Part shown: in pieces, positions 1 to 11,343 of the stretch
How positions within the stretch are numbered: the stretch's first letter is position 1
Layout of the letters: each line of letters starts with the position of its first letter
Assembly (NCBI RefSeq): GCF_008704855.1
Contig: NZ_CP023691.1
Span: forward strand, 1,178,001-1,242,000
Direction: 5' to 3'
Source: Streptomyces platensis
Lineage (GTDB): Bacteria; Actinomycetota; Actinomycetes; Streptomycetales; Streptomycetaceae
Length of the DNA: 64,000 nucleotides
Program-made: the position numbers and the translations under genes
Notes under the pieces: generated by a model
Seen by the model: the letters and a program-made list of their open reading frames with translations, nothing else
What the model was told of the DNA's origin: nothing
Database searches by the model: none

Positions 1-25
1 GCTGGCCCCCAGCGAAAGGGCCAGC
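1..25. terminator. Hairpin, probable terminator of a gene left of the window
   Basis: GCTGGCCC (1-8) and GGGCCAGC (18-25) form a perfect 8-bp stem around a 9-base loop. No T-run follows, which is normal for streptomycete terminators. It sits at the window edge, so the gene it serves is not visible. Confidence 0.45.
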
Positions 26-310
26 ACGATCCATGTCTCGCTCCGCAGAATGCTGCGGGACGGCTCCTCGACGAGCCCGTCACCAGGCCCTTGACCTGGA
101 ACGTCCGCATCGGCCACAGGACTTGTATCCGACTGCACACTTCCTCCGCTTCCGCATTTACCACCTCATCGCCACCACCGCCCCGCTAGGGTCTCGGCAG
201 CAGTTACGAAGATCGCGCACGACAGGCCGGGGACGGGCGCCATCCCGATGGCGCGTTTTCCCCCACCGGCGCATCCCGGTCGAGCTCCGAGAAGGAGAGG
301 CGCTACCGCA
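26..310 (+). other. Intergenic region upstream of the VWA gene
   Basis: No gene with convincing codon bias is seen here. A TTGACC at 91-96 could be a -35 element, but no good -10 lies at the right distance. A Shine-Dalgarno GAAGGAGAGG at 291-300 serves the gene starting at 311. Confidence 0.4.
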
Positions 311-2098
311 ATGGGACGACACAGCTTGCCCGACGGATCCGCACCGGCGCGCACGGGGGCCCGCCGAGGAGCCCGTCCCCGCGCGCTCGTCCTCGCCACC
401 GGCCTCGTGCTGACCGCCGCCGCCGGCACGGTCGTGGCGCTGGACAGCGGTCTGCTCCCGTTCGGCGGACCGTGCGGCGGCGACGTGACCCGGCTCGATG
501 TGGCCGCCTCGCCCGATATCGCCCCGGCGGTCGAAGCGGTGGCCAAGTCGGCGCGGCAGGAGGCGGCGCGTACCGACGGCAGATGTCTGGACGTCAGGGT
601 CACCTCGCGGTCCGCCCACGAGGTCGCCGACGCCTTCGGACAGCGGCCGGTCGATCCCGAATTCCAGGTCTGGATACCGGATTCGAGCCTGTGGGTCGAC
701 CGGGTCGGCGCGGAGCGCGGCACCCCGCTGACCACCGCCGGCATCATCGCCTCGTCCCCGGTCGCGCTGGGCGCCGTCCCCCGGGCCGCCAGGTCGCTGG
801 GCTGGCCGGAGAAGACCTACACCTGGACGGAACTGACCCGGGCCACGGCGTCCGGCGACGCGCTGCACCTGGGTGTCGCCGACCCGTCCCACAGCGCCAC
901 CGGCCTGCTCTCCCTGGCCCGTATCAGCGCCGCCAACACCAAGAAGGCACCGGATCGGGTCACGGCCGACACCCGCACCGCCGCCACCGCGCGGCTGCTC
1001 AACCAACGTGCCGCGGACGGCGACGGGCCGGCCATGGCCACCCTGCCCCGCGACGCCTCCGGTGCCGAGCAGAGCGATCCGCGCCGCAACCAGGCGCTGC
1101 TGCTGTCCGAGCAGGCCGCCTTCGCGCACAACACACGCACGAAGAGCGGGCCGGATCTGGACCTGCTCTACCCCGAGGACGGCACGGCCCGGCTCGACTA
1201 CCCCTACACACTGGTCGACAACAGCGAGACGGACCCCGAACGCTCCCGCGCCGCCAACCGCTTCCTGACCCTGCTCAGCGAGCCCGCCGGACAGCGGGCG
1301 CTGCGCCGGCTCGGCTTCCGGGCCCCCACCGGGGAGGCGGAACCGAAGGTGGTCAAGGCGGCCGGCGGGCGCGACCCCCAGCCGTACTCCGCCGCCCCCG
1401 CCGAGCCGCCGACGGCGAAGGAACTCCAGGCCCTGATGGGCATGTGGACGATCACGGTGCAGAGCGCCCGGCTCTCCACCGTCGTGGACGCCTCGGCATC
1501 CATGGGCGCCCCGGTCCCGGGGCACAACGGCCGGTCCCGTATGGACCTCGCCAAGAATTCCCTCCTCCAGGCGCTGACCACGTTCACCTCCGAGGACGAG
1601 ATCGGACTGTGGAAGTTCGCCACCTCACTGGACGGCGACAAGGACTACGTGGAGCTCTCCCCCACCGAACGGCTCGGCGGCCGGGACAAGGACGGCAGCA
1701 GCCACCGCGAAGCGCTCGCCGACGCCTTCGGCGCGCTGGCCCCGGAACCCCAGGGCGCCACCGGCCTGTACGACACCACGCTCGCCGCGTACCAGAAGGC
1801 CCGCTCGACCTATGCGAGCGGGAAGTTCAACGCGCTGGTCATCCTCACCGACGGCGCCAACGACGACGCCCACGGCATCGGCCTGGACGCCCTGGTGGGC
1901 GAGCTGAAGAAGCTCTCCGACCCGAAGCGGCCGGTGCCGCTGATCGCCCTCGCGATCGGCCCGGAGGCCGATACCTCCGCCCTGAACCGCATCGTGGCAC
2001 CGACCGGCGGCTCGACGCACCGGGTCAGCGACCCGTCGCAGATCCACCAGGTGATGCTCAAGGCCATCATGGCGGCGGGCAGCAACATCCCCCGCTGA
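311..2098 (+). CDS. Substrate-binding plus von Willebrand factor A domain membrane protein
   Basis: A 595-residue protein. The N-terminus is basic and is followed by one hydrophobic segment (about residues 24-46, ALVLATGLVLTAAAGTVVAL), so it is probably anchored in the membrane with the rest outside. Residues about 55-370 look like an extracellular solute-binding domain (PDIAPAVEAVAK, VWIPDSSLW, TTAGIIASSPVALG). A VWA domain follows with a MIDAS-type DASASMG motif (first Asp about residue 393) and a later ILTDGAND. This pairing is common in actinobacteria, where it is usually annotated as a substrate-binding and VWA protein; the ligand is unknown. ATG 311 was chosen over an in-frame upstream start because GAAGGAGAGG lies 10 bases before it. 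It stands alone, convergent with the next gene. Confidence 0.82.
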   Translation: MGRHSLPDGSAPARTGARRGARPRALVLATGLVLTAAAGTVVALDSGLLPFGGPCGGDVTRLDVAASPDIAPAVEAVAKSARQEAARTDGRCLDVRVTSRSAHEVADAFGQRPVDPEFQVWIPDSSLWVDRVGAERGTPLTTAGIIASSPVALGAVPRAARSLGWPEKTYTWTELTRATASGDALHLGVADPSHSATGLLSLARISAANTKKAPDRVTADTRTAATARLLNQRAADGDGPAMATLPRDASGAEQSDPRRNQALLLSEQAAFAHNTRTKSGPDLDLLYPEDGTARLDYPYTLVDNSETDPERSRAANRFLTLLSEPAGQRALRRLGFRAPTGEAEPKVVKAAGGRDPQPYSAAPAEPPTAKELQALMGMWTITVQSARLSTVVDASASMGAPVPGHNGRSRMDLAKNSLLQALTTFTSEDEIGLWKFATSLDGDKDYVELSPTERLGGRDKDGSSHREALADAFGALAPEPQGATGLYDTTLAAYQKARSTYASGKFNALVILTDGANDDAHGIGLDALVGELKKLSDPKRPVPLIALAIGPEADTSALNRIVAPTGGSTHRVSDPSQIHQVMLKAIMAAGSNIPR

Positions 2099-2115
2099 GC
2101 GGCTCGCGGCCCCGG

Positions 2116-3669
2116 CTACGCCCCTTCCGTTGCCGCCTGCCGTGCTCCCGGTACGGCCGGACGCCCGGCGGCCGGCCAGGCGACCGGCCAGGTGTGCACC
2201 GGCGTCCCGGTGTGCATCAGCTCGCTGTAGCGCCGGGTCATCGCGGCGAGCGCGGCGTCCCGGTCCAGGCCCTGGCGCCGGGCGTGGTGGAAGGCCGCGG
2301 CCTGCCAGGACGCCCCGTTCGCCCGCCGCCGGCAGCGCTCGTCGATGATGCCGAGAAAGTGGTCCCGGTCGGCCGGCTCCACCCCCCAGGCGTCCAGCCC
2401 GCGGGCCGCCAGCGGCAGCAGCTCCTTGCGTACGAGTCGTACGGCCGAGATTTCGGCGGTACCGCCCGCCCGCCCGGGACGCGGCCACTCCAGGGCGGCC
2501 TCGATGCCGTACCGGCAGGCGGTGTCGAAGTTGCGGGCCGCGGCGGCGAACGGGAGCCGCGTCCATACGGGCCGCGGCTCCTCGGCAAGCGCCCGCACCA
2601 GGCCGTAGTAGAAGGCGGTGTTGGCGATGACGTCGGTGATGGTGGGACCGGCCGGCAGCACCCGGTTCTCGACCCTGAGGTGGGCGACGCCGTCGGCGAC
2701 CGCGTAGACGGGGCGGTTCCAGCGGTAGATCGTGCCGTTGTGCAGGACCAGTTCGGCCAGGTCGGGCACCCCGCCCTCAGCGAGGATCCGCAGCGGCTCC
2801 TGCGCCCCGCACACCGGCAGCAGCGGCGGGAAGTACCGCACATTCTCCTCGAACAGGTCGTATGCGGAGTCGATCCAGCGCTCACCGAACCAGGTGCGGG
2901 GTCGCACCCCCTGGGCTTGCAGCTCGGGCGAGCGGGTATCGGTGGCCTGCTGGAAGACCGGCGGCCGGGACTCCCGCCACAGCTCACGGCCGAACAGGAA
3001 CGGCGAGTTGGCGCCGACCGCGACCTGGACGGCGGCGATGGCCTGTGCCGCGTTCCAGACAGCGGCGAAGCGGCCCGGTGTCACCTGGAGATGCAGCTGG
3101 ACGGACGTACAGGCGGCTTCCGGGGCGATCGAGGGCGAGCGGGATACCAGGTGCTCAACGCCGCGGATGTCCAGGGCGAAGTCCTCGCCGCGGGCGGCCC
3201 GCATCTGGTCGTTGAGCAGGACGTAGCGGTCGTTCTCGGAGAGGCTGGCGGCCGTGAGGTCGGTGGCGTGCAGCGTCGGCAGAATACCGATCATCACGAT
3301 CCTGGCGGCGACCTCCCTGGCCTTCCTTTCGGCATAGCCGAGTCCCGTACGGAGTTCCTCGGCAAGCTGGTCCAGCACCCGGCCGCTCAGGCGGTGCGGC
3401 AGGATGTTGACCTCAAGGTTGCACTGGGCGAGTTCGGTCTGGAAATCACCACTGGCGATGCGCTCCAGCACTTGAGTGTTCATCATGCGGGGCAGCCCGT
3501 CGGCGCCGGCTAGATTGAGTTCGATCTCCAGACCCATGAGATTCCTGGGCCGGTCGAACCTCTTCTCCACCAGGAGCCTGTGCAATCCCTCAAGACAGTC
3601 GTGCAGCTTTCTTCGATAACGCTCCCGGTCCGCCAGGTCGATCCCGTCCGCGGCGACCTTCTCCCCCAT
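2116..3669 (-). CDS. Glutamate-cysteine ligase family 2 (GCS2-like) protein
   Basis: A 517-residue protein that resembles the GCS2/carboxylate-amine ligase family: NLMGLEIELN near the N-terminus matches the Glu-rich ATP/glutamate-binding strand, and CTSVQLHLQV and HNGTIYRWNRPVY resemble core motifs. Family members join glutamate to an amine or cysteine, as in EgtA or mycothiol-era gamma-glutamyl ligases, so the exact substrate is uncertain. ATG 3669 is preceded by GAGGAGGGA, and upstream in-frame starts lack such a site. The gene is monocistronic and convergent with the VWA gene (17-bp gap). No ergothioneine genes are nearby, which argues against calling it egtA. Confidence 0.7.
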   Translation of the reverse strand: MGEKVAADGIDLADRERYRRKLHDCLEGLHRLLVEKRFDRPRNLMGLEIELNLAGADGLPRMMNTQVLERIASGDFQTELAQCNLEVNILPHRLSGRVLDQLAEELRTGLGYAERKAREVAARIVMIGILPTLHATDLTAASLSENDRYVLLNDQMRAARGEDFALDIRGVEHLVSRSPSIAPEAACTSVQLHLQVTPGRFAAVWNAAQAIAAVQVAVGANSPFLFGRELWRESRPPVFQQATDTRSPELQAQGVRPRTWFGERWIDSAYDLFEENVRYFPPLLPVCGAQEPLRILAEGGVPDLAELVLHNGTIYRWNRPVYAVADGVAHLRVENRVLPAGPTITDVIANTAFYYGLVRALAEEPRPVWTRLPFAAAARNFDTACRYGIEAALEWPRPGRAGGTAEISAVRLVRKELLPLAARGLDAWGVEPADRDHFLGIIDERCRRRANGASWQAAAFHHARRQGLDRDAALAAMTRRYSELMHTGTPVHTWPVAWPAAGRPAVPGARQAATEGA

Positions 3670-4257
3670 CGAAGGGTCCCTCCTCGAGTGAACAGCCCGC
3701 GGCCACGGGCCGCTTGGGGCCGTCCCCGACACCGCCGGGGCTCGCGCTACGGTCGATGATGCCCCGGCAATCTGATCAATAACGCGGCGGGGGCATGCCG
3801 GTGCCGATAGGCTCGAAGTGATGCAGCGTCCGGCACTGCCCATAGGCATATCCGCGAGGCACTCGCCCGCGGCAATTCACTCGTGAGAAACAACGACGAG
3901 TTCCGGCCTACCGCGCCGGCAAGGCAATACAAGGTGGCGTCCATAAAACGCCGCACAAAGCGGTGGAAAGCGCCTCGCGCAGCGGTCCGGATTTCACCTT
4001 GCCGGAAATCCACAAGGCCGGTAGCCGAAACAATTTCAGAACATACGTCGTATAAACTCCGGTGACGAGGCAGAGACTTGGCGCCCAGCGTCTCGGTGAT
4101 CTCACCGACACCGGGCTCAGCGGCTGCCCCCGCCCGGCCGCCGCCCCGGCCGGCCACGCTCTGACCCGCCCGCAGACAACGCCGTTTGCACCCGCCACGC
4201 TCCACCGTGTCTCCGAGCCACGCTGCACCGTGTCTCCGAAGTGAGAGGCGACCCACC
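3670..4257. other. Long intergenic region, locally AT-richer
   Basis: About 590 bp between divergent genes. The part from about 3870 to 4060 is clearly less GC-rich than its surroundings and carries TATAAA at 4051-4056, with the small palindrome ATACGTCGTAT overlapping it. I see no ORF with normal Streptomyces codon bias. It probably holds promoters for both flanking genes. A tandem 23-bp repeat near its right end is listed separately. Confidence 0.4.
4194..4239. repeat. Two 23-bp direct repeats upstream of the gene at 4258
   Basis: Unit 1 (4194-4216) and unit 2 (4217-4239) are back to back and differ at one base. The core is CACCGTGTCTCCGA. The second unit ends 18 bases before the ATG, overlapping where the leader or promoter should be, so it could be an operator. 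Confidence 0.6.
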
Positions 4258-4845
4258 ATGCCGCTGCACCTCCCCCCTGCCCCCGCACCCGCCCTGCGCA
4301 GCGTTCTCGCCGCTCTCGGCTCGCCCACCGCGGTCGGCGAGGCCCCGGTCTCCGCGCTGCGCGCCCATCAGGGTCCGCTCAGCCCCGACCACCCGCTGCC
4401 CGTCCATGTCTGGGACGACGTCAGCCGGGCCGGCGGCGCCCCGCACACCCGACTGGCCGGATGGCGCTTCCTGGTCCGCGGCGGAGAGCGTGCCGTGGCG
4501 ACCGCCGAGACGGTGCTCACCGCGGACGGCTGGACCTTCGGGCGCTTCTGCGGCGGCCCCTACGTCGCGGCGACCGAGCAGGCACTGGCACAGGCCGAGT
4601 CACTGGCCACGCCCTACCAGCCGCGGCTGCTGTCCGTCCCCGAGCTGTACATGCTCACGCTGTGGTTGCATCACGACCTCATTTCCGACGGCGCCCAGGG
4701 GCTGCCCGCGCCCGGCGACCTGCTCGTACCGCTGGCCCCCGCCCCACCGGGTATCGCCGCACACCGTCCGCAGCGCATCGCCGATCTGCTCCCCCGGCTC
4801 ACCCTGCGGCTCACGCCCGCCCCGCTCCTCGCCGAACCCGCCTGA
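4258..4845 (+). CDS. Conserved hypothetical protein
   Basis: A 195-residue protein I do not recognise. It is soluble and Pro/Ala/Leu-rich, with no signal peptide or membrane segment and no Cys cluster. The middle (WRFLVRGGERAVATAETV, FGRFCGGPYVAATEQAL) has the look of a structured domain, and LYMLTLWLHHDLISDG is its most distinctive stretch. GAGAGGCGACCC gives a plausible ribosome site for ATG 4258. The tandem 23-bp repeat just upstream suggests specific regulation. No operon partner. Confidence 0.65.
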   Translation: MPLHLPPAPAPALRSVLAALGSPTAVGEAPVSALRAHQGPLSPDHPLPVHVWDDVSRAGGAPHTRLAGWRFLVRGGERAVATAETVLTADGWTFGRFCGGPYVAATEQALAQAESLATPYQPRLLSVPELYMLTLWLHHDLISDGAQGLPAPGDLLVPLAPAPPGIAAHRPQRIADLLPRLTLRLTPAPLLAEPA

Positions 4846-5128
4846 TCCACCGGCGCCGGCGCGGATCCCCGCGCCGCTTCCGGCGCCTGCCGCCGCGCCC
4901 GAGCATGCTCCCCGACCCCGTCCGGTCACGGGGCGCTCTGTCGCGCTCACCCAGGCGGCCTAGTCCGCGGATACCACTCCCAACCCTCTTGGGGAGGAGT
5001 GCAATTGGGAGCAACCGCCCGCATGGGTGACGCGTCCCTACCGAGTGAGTACCGCTGCTGCGAAATCCCTGCGGAATCCCGTCCGTGGGGCAACACTGGG
5101 ACCGACCGACAGAAACGGGGGAGCGGCC

Positions 5129-5383
5129 ATGAACACCTCATCGAGCCGCACGACGACGTTCACTTCACCGCAGCGAAAGACAACTTCCATGTGTCAGCAC
5201 CAACCGCCCTGCCCGTCCGCAGACTCCACCGACCGGGAGGCCGCACACCTTGTGGCGCACCATCCGGAGCAAGGCTGGAGCCTGCTCTGCAACGGCGTCC
5301 TGCTCTTCGAGGACACCGGTGAGCTGCTCCCCGACGGGCAGGTCATCGCCCCGCACCGCGCCCGGGTCATCGCCGCTGCCTGA
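5129..5383 (+). CDS. DUF5999 family small protein
   Basis: 84 residues from ATG 5129, which has GGGGGAGCGGCC in front. A second start at 5189 would give the 64-residue form beginning MCQHQPPCPSADS, which is where the recognisable DUF5999 domain begins. That domain, with CxHxxxC near its start and WSLLCNGVLLFEDTGELLPDG after, is common in streptomycetes and has no known role; the Cys/His spacing hints at metal binding. The extra 20 N-terminal residues are Ser/Thr-rich and may be leader sequence. Monocistronic, followed by a strong terminator. Confidence 0.78.
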   Translation: MNTSSSRTTTFTSPQRKTTSMCQHQPPCPSADSTDREAAHLVAHHPEQGWSLLCNGVLLFEDTGELLPDGQVIAPHRARVIAAA

Positions 5384-5407
5384 CCCGCCGCGCGCGCCAC
5401 GTACCAC

Positions 5408-5438
5408 AGGGCCCCCGGCAGATCTGCCGAGGGCCCTT
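5408..5438. terminator. Bidirectional terminator between DUF5999 gene and gcvP
   Basis: A nearly perfect palindrome: AGGGCCC (5408-5414) pairs with GGGCCCT (5431-5437), and GGCAGATCTGCC lies between. It lies between two convergent genes, 24 bases after one stop and 15 before the other. Confidence 0.8.
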
Positions 5439-5452
5439 GATGCTGCCGTGAC

Positions 5453-8338
<2,886 letters not shown>

Positions 8339-8401
8339 CTGCGGGGGCCTCCTGGTCGGTACGACCTACGAGGGGCACCACGGCACGGGTGCCCGGACGG
8401 C

Positions 8402-8628
8402 CTCCCCCTCTGTCATTCAACCTGAGAGCTTCACCGGCCCGCGCATGGCGGTCCGGCTTTCACCGTCGGTGAGGAGGGGTCCCGGCACTGTGGCTTCCGC
8501 GGCCCGCCCTGCTTTCCAGAGTGACCTCGTCCATGCGGTACGTGTGCCTGAGAGATTCCGGGGAGGATTTGCTCCTTCGGCGCCCTGGTCGCGAACGACA
8601 AGGACTCTCCCGCACGGGGTCTGCGGCC
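8402..8628 (-). promoter_or_regulatory. Tandem glycine riboswitch upstream of gcvP
   Basis: Reading the minus strand from about 8620 down, the first aptamer has GCGGGAGAGTCC, then GCCGAAGGAGCAAATCC and TCTCTCAGGCACA, which are the conserved glycine aptamer core elements. The second aptamer follows after a short linker, with CTCACCGACGGTGAAAGCC and AAGCTCTCAGGTTGAATGACAGAGGG. Two glycine aptamers in series, 64 bases before the gcvP start, match the known regulation of gcv genes. The expression platform should lie in the last 60 bases. Confidence 0.92.
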
Positions 8629-8652
8629 ATTCGCCAGCCTACCAGCGTGGCT

Positions 8653-8670
8653 CTCGAAGGCTCCTTCGAG
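8653..8670. promoter_or_regulatory. 18-bp perfect inverted repeat between gcvP and the PRC-barrel gene
   Basis: CTCGAAGG-CT-CCTTCGAG, with 8-bp arms and a 2-bp centre, lies between the gcvP riboswitch and the divergent gene at 8737. Read on the minus strand, TAGGCT (about 8639-8644), just upstream of the riboswitch, could be the gcvP -10, so the repeat would cover its -35 zone. Operator role is inferred. Confidence 0.45.
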
Positions 8671-8736
8671 TGGCCGGGGCATGAAATGTGCCGTTTGGTA
8701 GTTGTCAGAGGGCAGTTGCGACCAATTGGAGGGGCC

Positions 8737-9120
8737 GTGCAAACCGATATCGATCCCCGAAGCCTGATCGGCCGCAAAGCGTTCGACCGCAATGGCGCGA
8801 AAATAGGGACCATCGACGAGGTCTACCTCGACGATGCGACGGGGGAACCGGAGTGGGCGGCCGTGCGCACCGGACTCTTCAGCCGGGATGCGTTCGTCCC
8901 CCTGGAGCCCAGCAAGATGGTCGGTGAGGGCCTGCACATCCCTTACGACCGCAAGCTGATCAAGGACGCACCGGACTTCGGCGTGGGCCGCCATCTCTCC
9001 CCTGAGCAGGAACTTCAGCTCTATCACCACTACCGACTGGATATTTCTTCCCCGACCGACCCGGTGTCCCCCGGCTCCGGCGACAAGAACTTCGGCAAGA
9101 TCGCCGGCTCGGACGACTGA
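8737..9120 (+). CDS. PRC-barrel domain protein
   Basis: 127 residues. IDPRSLIGRKAFDRNGAKIGTIDEVYLDDATGEPEWAAVRTGLF is a typical PRC-barrel, a fold that in many bacteria binds RNA or partner proteins (RimM, photosynthetic reaction centre H). The C-terminal part after LSPEQELQLYHHY is short and polar. GTG 8737 is chosen because GGAGGGG lies directly before it and homologues start at this point; an ATG at 8686 is possible but lacks a ribosome site. Its last 91 bases overlap the 3' end of dinB on the other strand. Confidence 0.82.
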   Translation: MQTDIDPRSLIGRKAFDRNGAKIGTIDEVYLDDATGEPEWAAVRTGLFSRDAFVPLEPSKMVGEGLHIPYDRKLIKDAPDFGVGRHLSPEQELQLYHHYRLDISSPTDPVSPGSGDKNFGKIAGSDD

Positions 9121-10484
9121 CCGTCGGCCGGCGCCCCGCCCACCAGCGGCAGGGGCTCCCCCGGCCGCAGCGCCGGGTCCTCGACAGCAAAGGTCCGCAC
9201 CCTCCCCGGTGCGGACCATGGCGTTTCGAAGCGGACGGTCACTCTCCCCACCCCGCTCCCCTGCACCCAGCCCGCGCCGAACTCGTCGTGGACCACGTCC
9301 AGCCCCGGATACCAGCGCCGCGGCCGCTCCTCCTCGGCCTCGTGCGGCTCCCGCTCCCCGTCGGCCTGCTCCACGGCCGCCGCGGTCGCGGCCTCCGCCG
9401 CCTCCCGCTCCGTCGCCAGCTGGGCGAACAGATCCTCCTGTGTGAAGTCCGCCAGCCCGCTGACACCCACACCCAGCAGCCGCACCCCGCCGGTGGTATC
9501 CACCGTCTCCAGCAGGCGCACAGCGGCCTCCCGTATCACCGCCGGGTCGTCGGTGGGCCCCCGGAGCGTCTCGGACCGGGTCAGCGTCGAGAAGTCGTAG
9601 TTACGCACCTTGATGACCACCGTGCGACCGGAACGCCCGGCCGCCCGCAGCCGCTGTACGCAGCGGTCCGCCAGCCGCAGCACCTCGCTCCGCACCCGCG
9701 TCCGGTCGGTCAGATCGACCTCGAAGGTGTCCTCGACGGAGATGGACTTCGCATCCCGCTCGGCCACCACGGGCCGGTCGTCCTGCCCCAGCGCCATCGC
9801 ATACAGCCCCGCGCCGTGTGCCCTGCCCAGCAGCCGCACCAGCTCGGCCTCACCGGCCTCCGCGGTCTCCGCGACGGTGTGGATCCCGGCCCGGCGCAGC
9901 GTCTCGGCCGTCGCGGGACCCACCCCGGGCAGCGTCCGCACCGTCATCGGGCCCAGCAGCTCCCGTTCGGTGCCCGGCTCGATCACCACCAGCCCGTTCG
10001 GCTTGGCCGCCTCGGACGCGATCTTCGCCAGCATCTTGGCCCCGGCCAGCCCCACCGAGCCGGTCAGCCCCGTCGCGGAGCGGATGTCCCGCCGCAGCTT
10101 CTCCCCCACGGCCCGTACGGCCGCCGTCTCGGCCGGCACCCCGCCCGCCTCCAGGTCGACGAACGCCTCGTCCAGGCTCAGCGGCTCCACCAGCGGCGAC
10201 AGCGCATGCAGCAGCTCCATCACTGCGTCACTCACTTGGCGGTAGAGCGTGAAGCGAGGACTGAGATAAGCGGCGTTGGGACACAGCCGACGCGCCTGGG
10301 CCGTCGGCATCGCGGAACGGACCCCGAAGACCCGGGCTTCGTACGACGCCGTGGAGACCACACCACGCACGCCGACACCGCCGACCACCACGGGCTTACC
10401 GCGCAGGCTCGGCTTGGCCGCCTGCTCGGCGGCCGCGAAGAACGCATCCATGTCCAGATGCAGAATCGTCGGGGCAGGTCTCAC
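9030..10484 (-). CDS. dinB: DNA polymerase IV (Y-family)
   Basis: About 484 residues. The catalytic palm motifs LHLDMDAFFAAAEQ and SLDEAFVDLEAG carry the metal-binding Asp/Glu residues; YEARVFGVRSAMP is the finger region, GVGPATAETLRRAGI the HhH thumb, and the little finger follows. It performs error-prone translesion synthesis. The C-terminal tail of about 100 residues (rich in Glu/Ala, then Arg-Trp) extends past the usual 350-residue core, as in other actinobacterial DinB. GTG 10484 is my best start; a TTG at 10514 is in frame and weaker. Its 3' end overlaps the convergent PRC-barrel gene by 91 bp. Confidence 0.92.
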   Translation of the reverse strand: MRPAPTILHLDMDAFFAAAEQAAKPSLRGKPVVVGGVGVRGVVSTASYEARVFGVRSAMPTAQARRLCPNAAYLSPRFTLYRQVSDAVMELLHALSPLVEPLSLDEAFVDLEAGGVPAETAAVRAVGEKLRRDIRSATGLTGSVGLAGAKMLAKIASEAAKPNGLVVIEPGTERELLGPMTVRTLPGVGPATAETLRRAGIHTVAETAEAGEAELVRLLGRAHGAGLYAMALGQDDRPVVAERDAKSISVEDTFEVDLTDRTRVRSEVLRLADRCVQRLRAAGRSGRTVVIKVRNYDFSTLTRSETLRGPTDDPAVIREAAVRLLETVDTTGGVRLLGVGVSGLADFTQEDLFAQLATEREAAEAATAAAVEQADGEREPHEAEEERPRRWYPGLDVVHDEFGAGWVQGSGVGRVTVRFETPWSAPGRVRTFAVEDPALRPGEPLPLVGGAPADGQSSEPAILPKFLSPEPGDTGSVGEEISSR

Positions 10485-10550
10485 ATCTCCGATGCTGCCC
10501 CATGCCACTGACAATCGGCCCGATGCCGGGCCGCGCGCTCCGCCGGGGCC

Positions 10551-11156
10551 TCAGCCGGCCCGGTTGCGGCGCCGTGCCAACTCGTCGTGCGGGTTCTTCC
10601 CGACCAGCGTCTCGCCGGTGTCCACGCGCTCCCCGTGGAGCTGTGACAGCGCGCCCTCCACGTCCCGCCACACCACGCCCACGGCGATCCCGAAGACGCC
10701 CTGGCCGCCCTGGAGCAGGTCCACGACCTGGTCGGGCGAGGTGCACTCGTAGACCGTCGCGCCATCGCTCATCAGCGTCATCCGCGTCAGATCCGCCAGC
10801 CCACGCGAGCGCAGATGCTGGACGGCGGTGCGGATGTTCTGCAACGACACCCCGGTGTCCAGCAGCCGCTTGACGATCTTCAGGACCACGACGTCCCGGA
10901 AGCTGTAGAGCCGCTGGGTGCCGGAGCCGTAGGCCGGCCGGATGCTCGGCTCCACCAGGCCCGTACGCGCCCAGTAGTCGAGCTGCCGGTAAGTGATGCC
11001 CGCTGCCGCACAGGCGGTCGGGCCGCGATAGCCGATGTTCTGCGCCTCGCAGTCCCCCGACACCGCCGCGGCCGGTGCCGGGGCAGGGTTCGCTGCTGCG
11101 CCCGAGTGGAGCGGCAACGCCCCTTCCGCCGCCATACCGTCGCCGGTGATTGCCAC
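10551..11156 (-). CDS. MerR family transcriptional regulator (Rv1830-like)
   Basis: 201 residues. GITYRQLDYWARTGLVEPSIRPAYGSGTQRLYSFRDVVVLKIVKRLLDTGVSLQNIRTAV is a MerR winged helix; the C-terminal domain (TLMSDGATVYECTSPDQVVDLLQGGQGVFGIAVG) carries no Cys metal site, so it is not a metal sensor. Its position beside a bifunctional-nuclease protein, an FtsR-like regulator and an FHA protein matches Mycobacterium Rv1827-Rv1830. GTG 11156 has GGAGGGC in front; earlier in-frame starts do not. A palindrome GTGATAATCAC at 11254-11264 upstream might be its operator. Confidence 0.88.
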   Translation of the reverse strand: MAITGDGMAAEGALPLHSGAAANPAPAPAAAVSGDCEAQNIGYRGPTACAAAGITYRQLDYWARTGLVEPSIRPAYGSGTQRLYSFRDVVVLKIVKRLLDTGVSLQNIRTAVQHLRSRGLADLTRMTLMSDGATVYECTSPDQVVDLLQGGQGVFGIAVGVVWRDVEGALSQLHGERVDTGETLVGKNPHDELARRRNRAG

Positions 11157-11343
11157 GCCGCCCTCCGTCCTCCACGTCCCGGACGGGACCTGCCACATCG
11201 ACGGTATGCAGTCACTCGGGGTGCGTCAACGATCGCCGCGCTCGCCACGCCGAGTGATAATCACCCTACGAGTGGTTTCTCGTGACCCCGCACGGGGAAG
11301 GGCTGACTGTTTGGCCGGAAACAGGCGGTTCGCCTGGCCGGTA

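Noticed and set aside
472..3513. A 1013-codon plus-strand frame across the VWA and GCS2-like genes
   Set aside because: Arg/Gly/Pro-rich shadow frame; motifs are in the other two frames.
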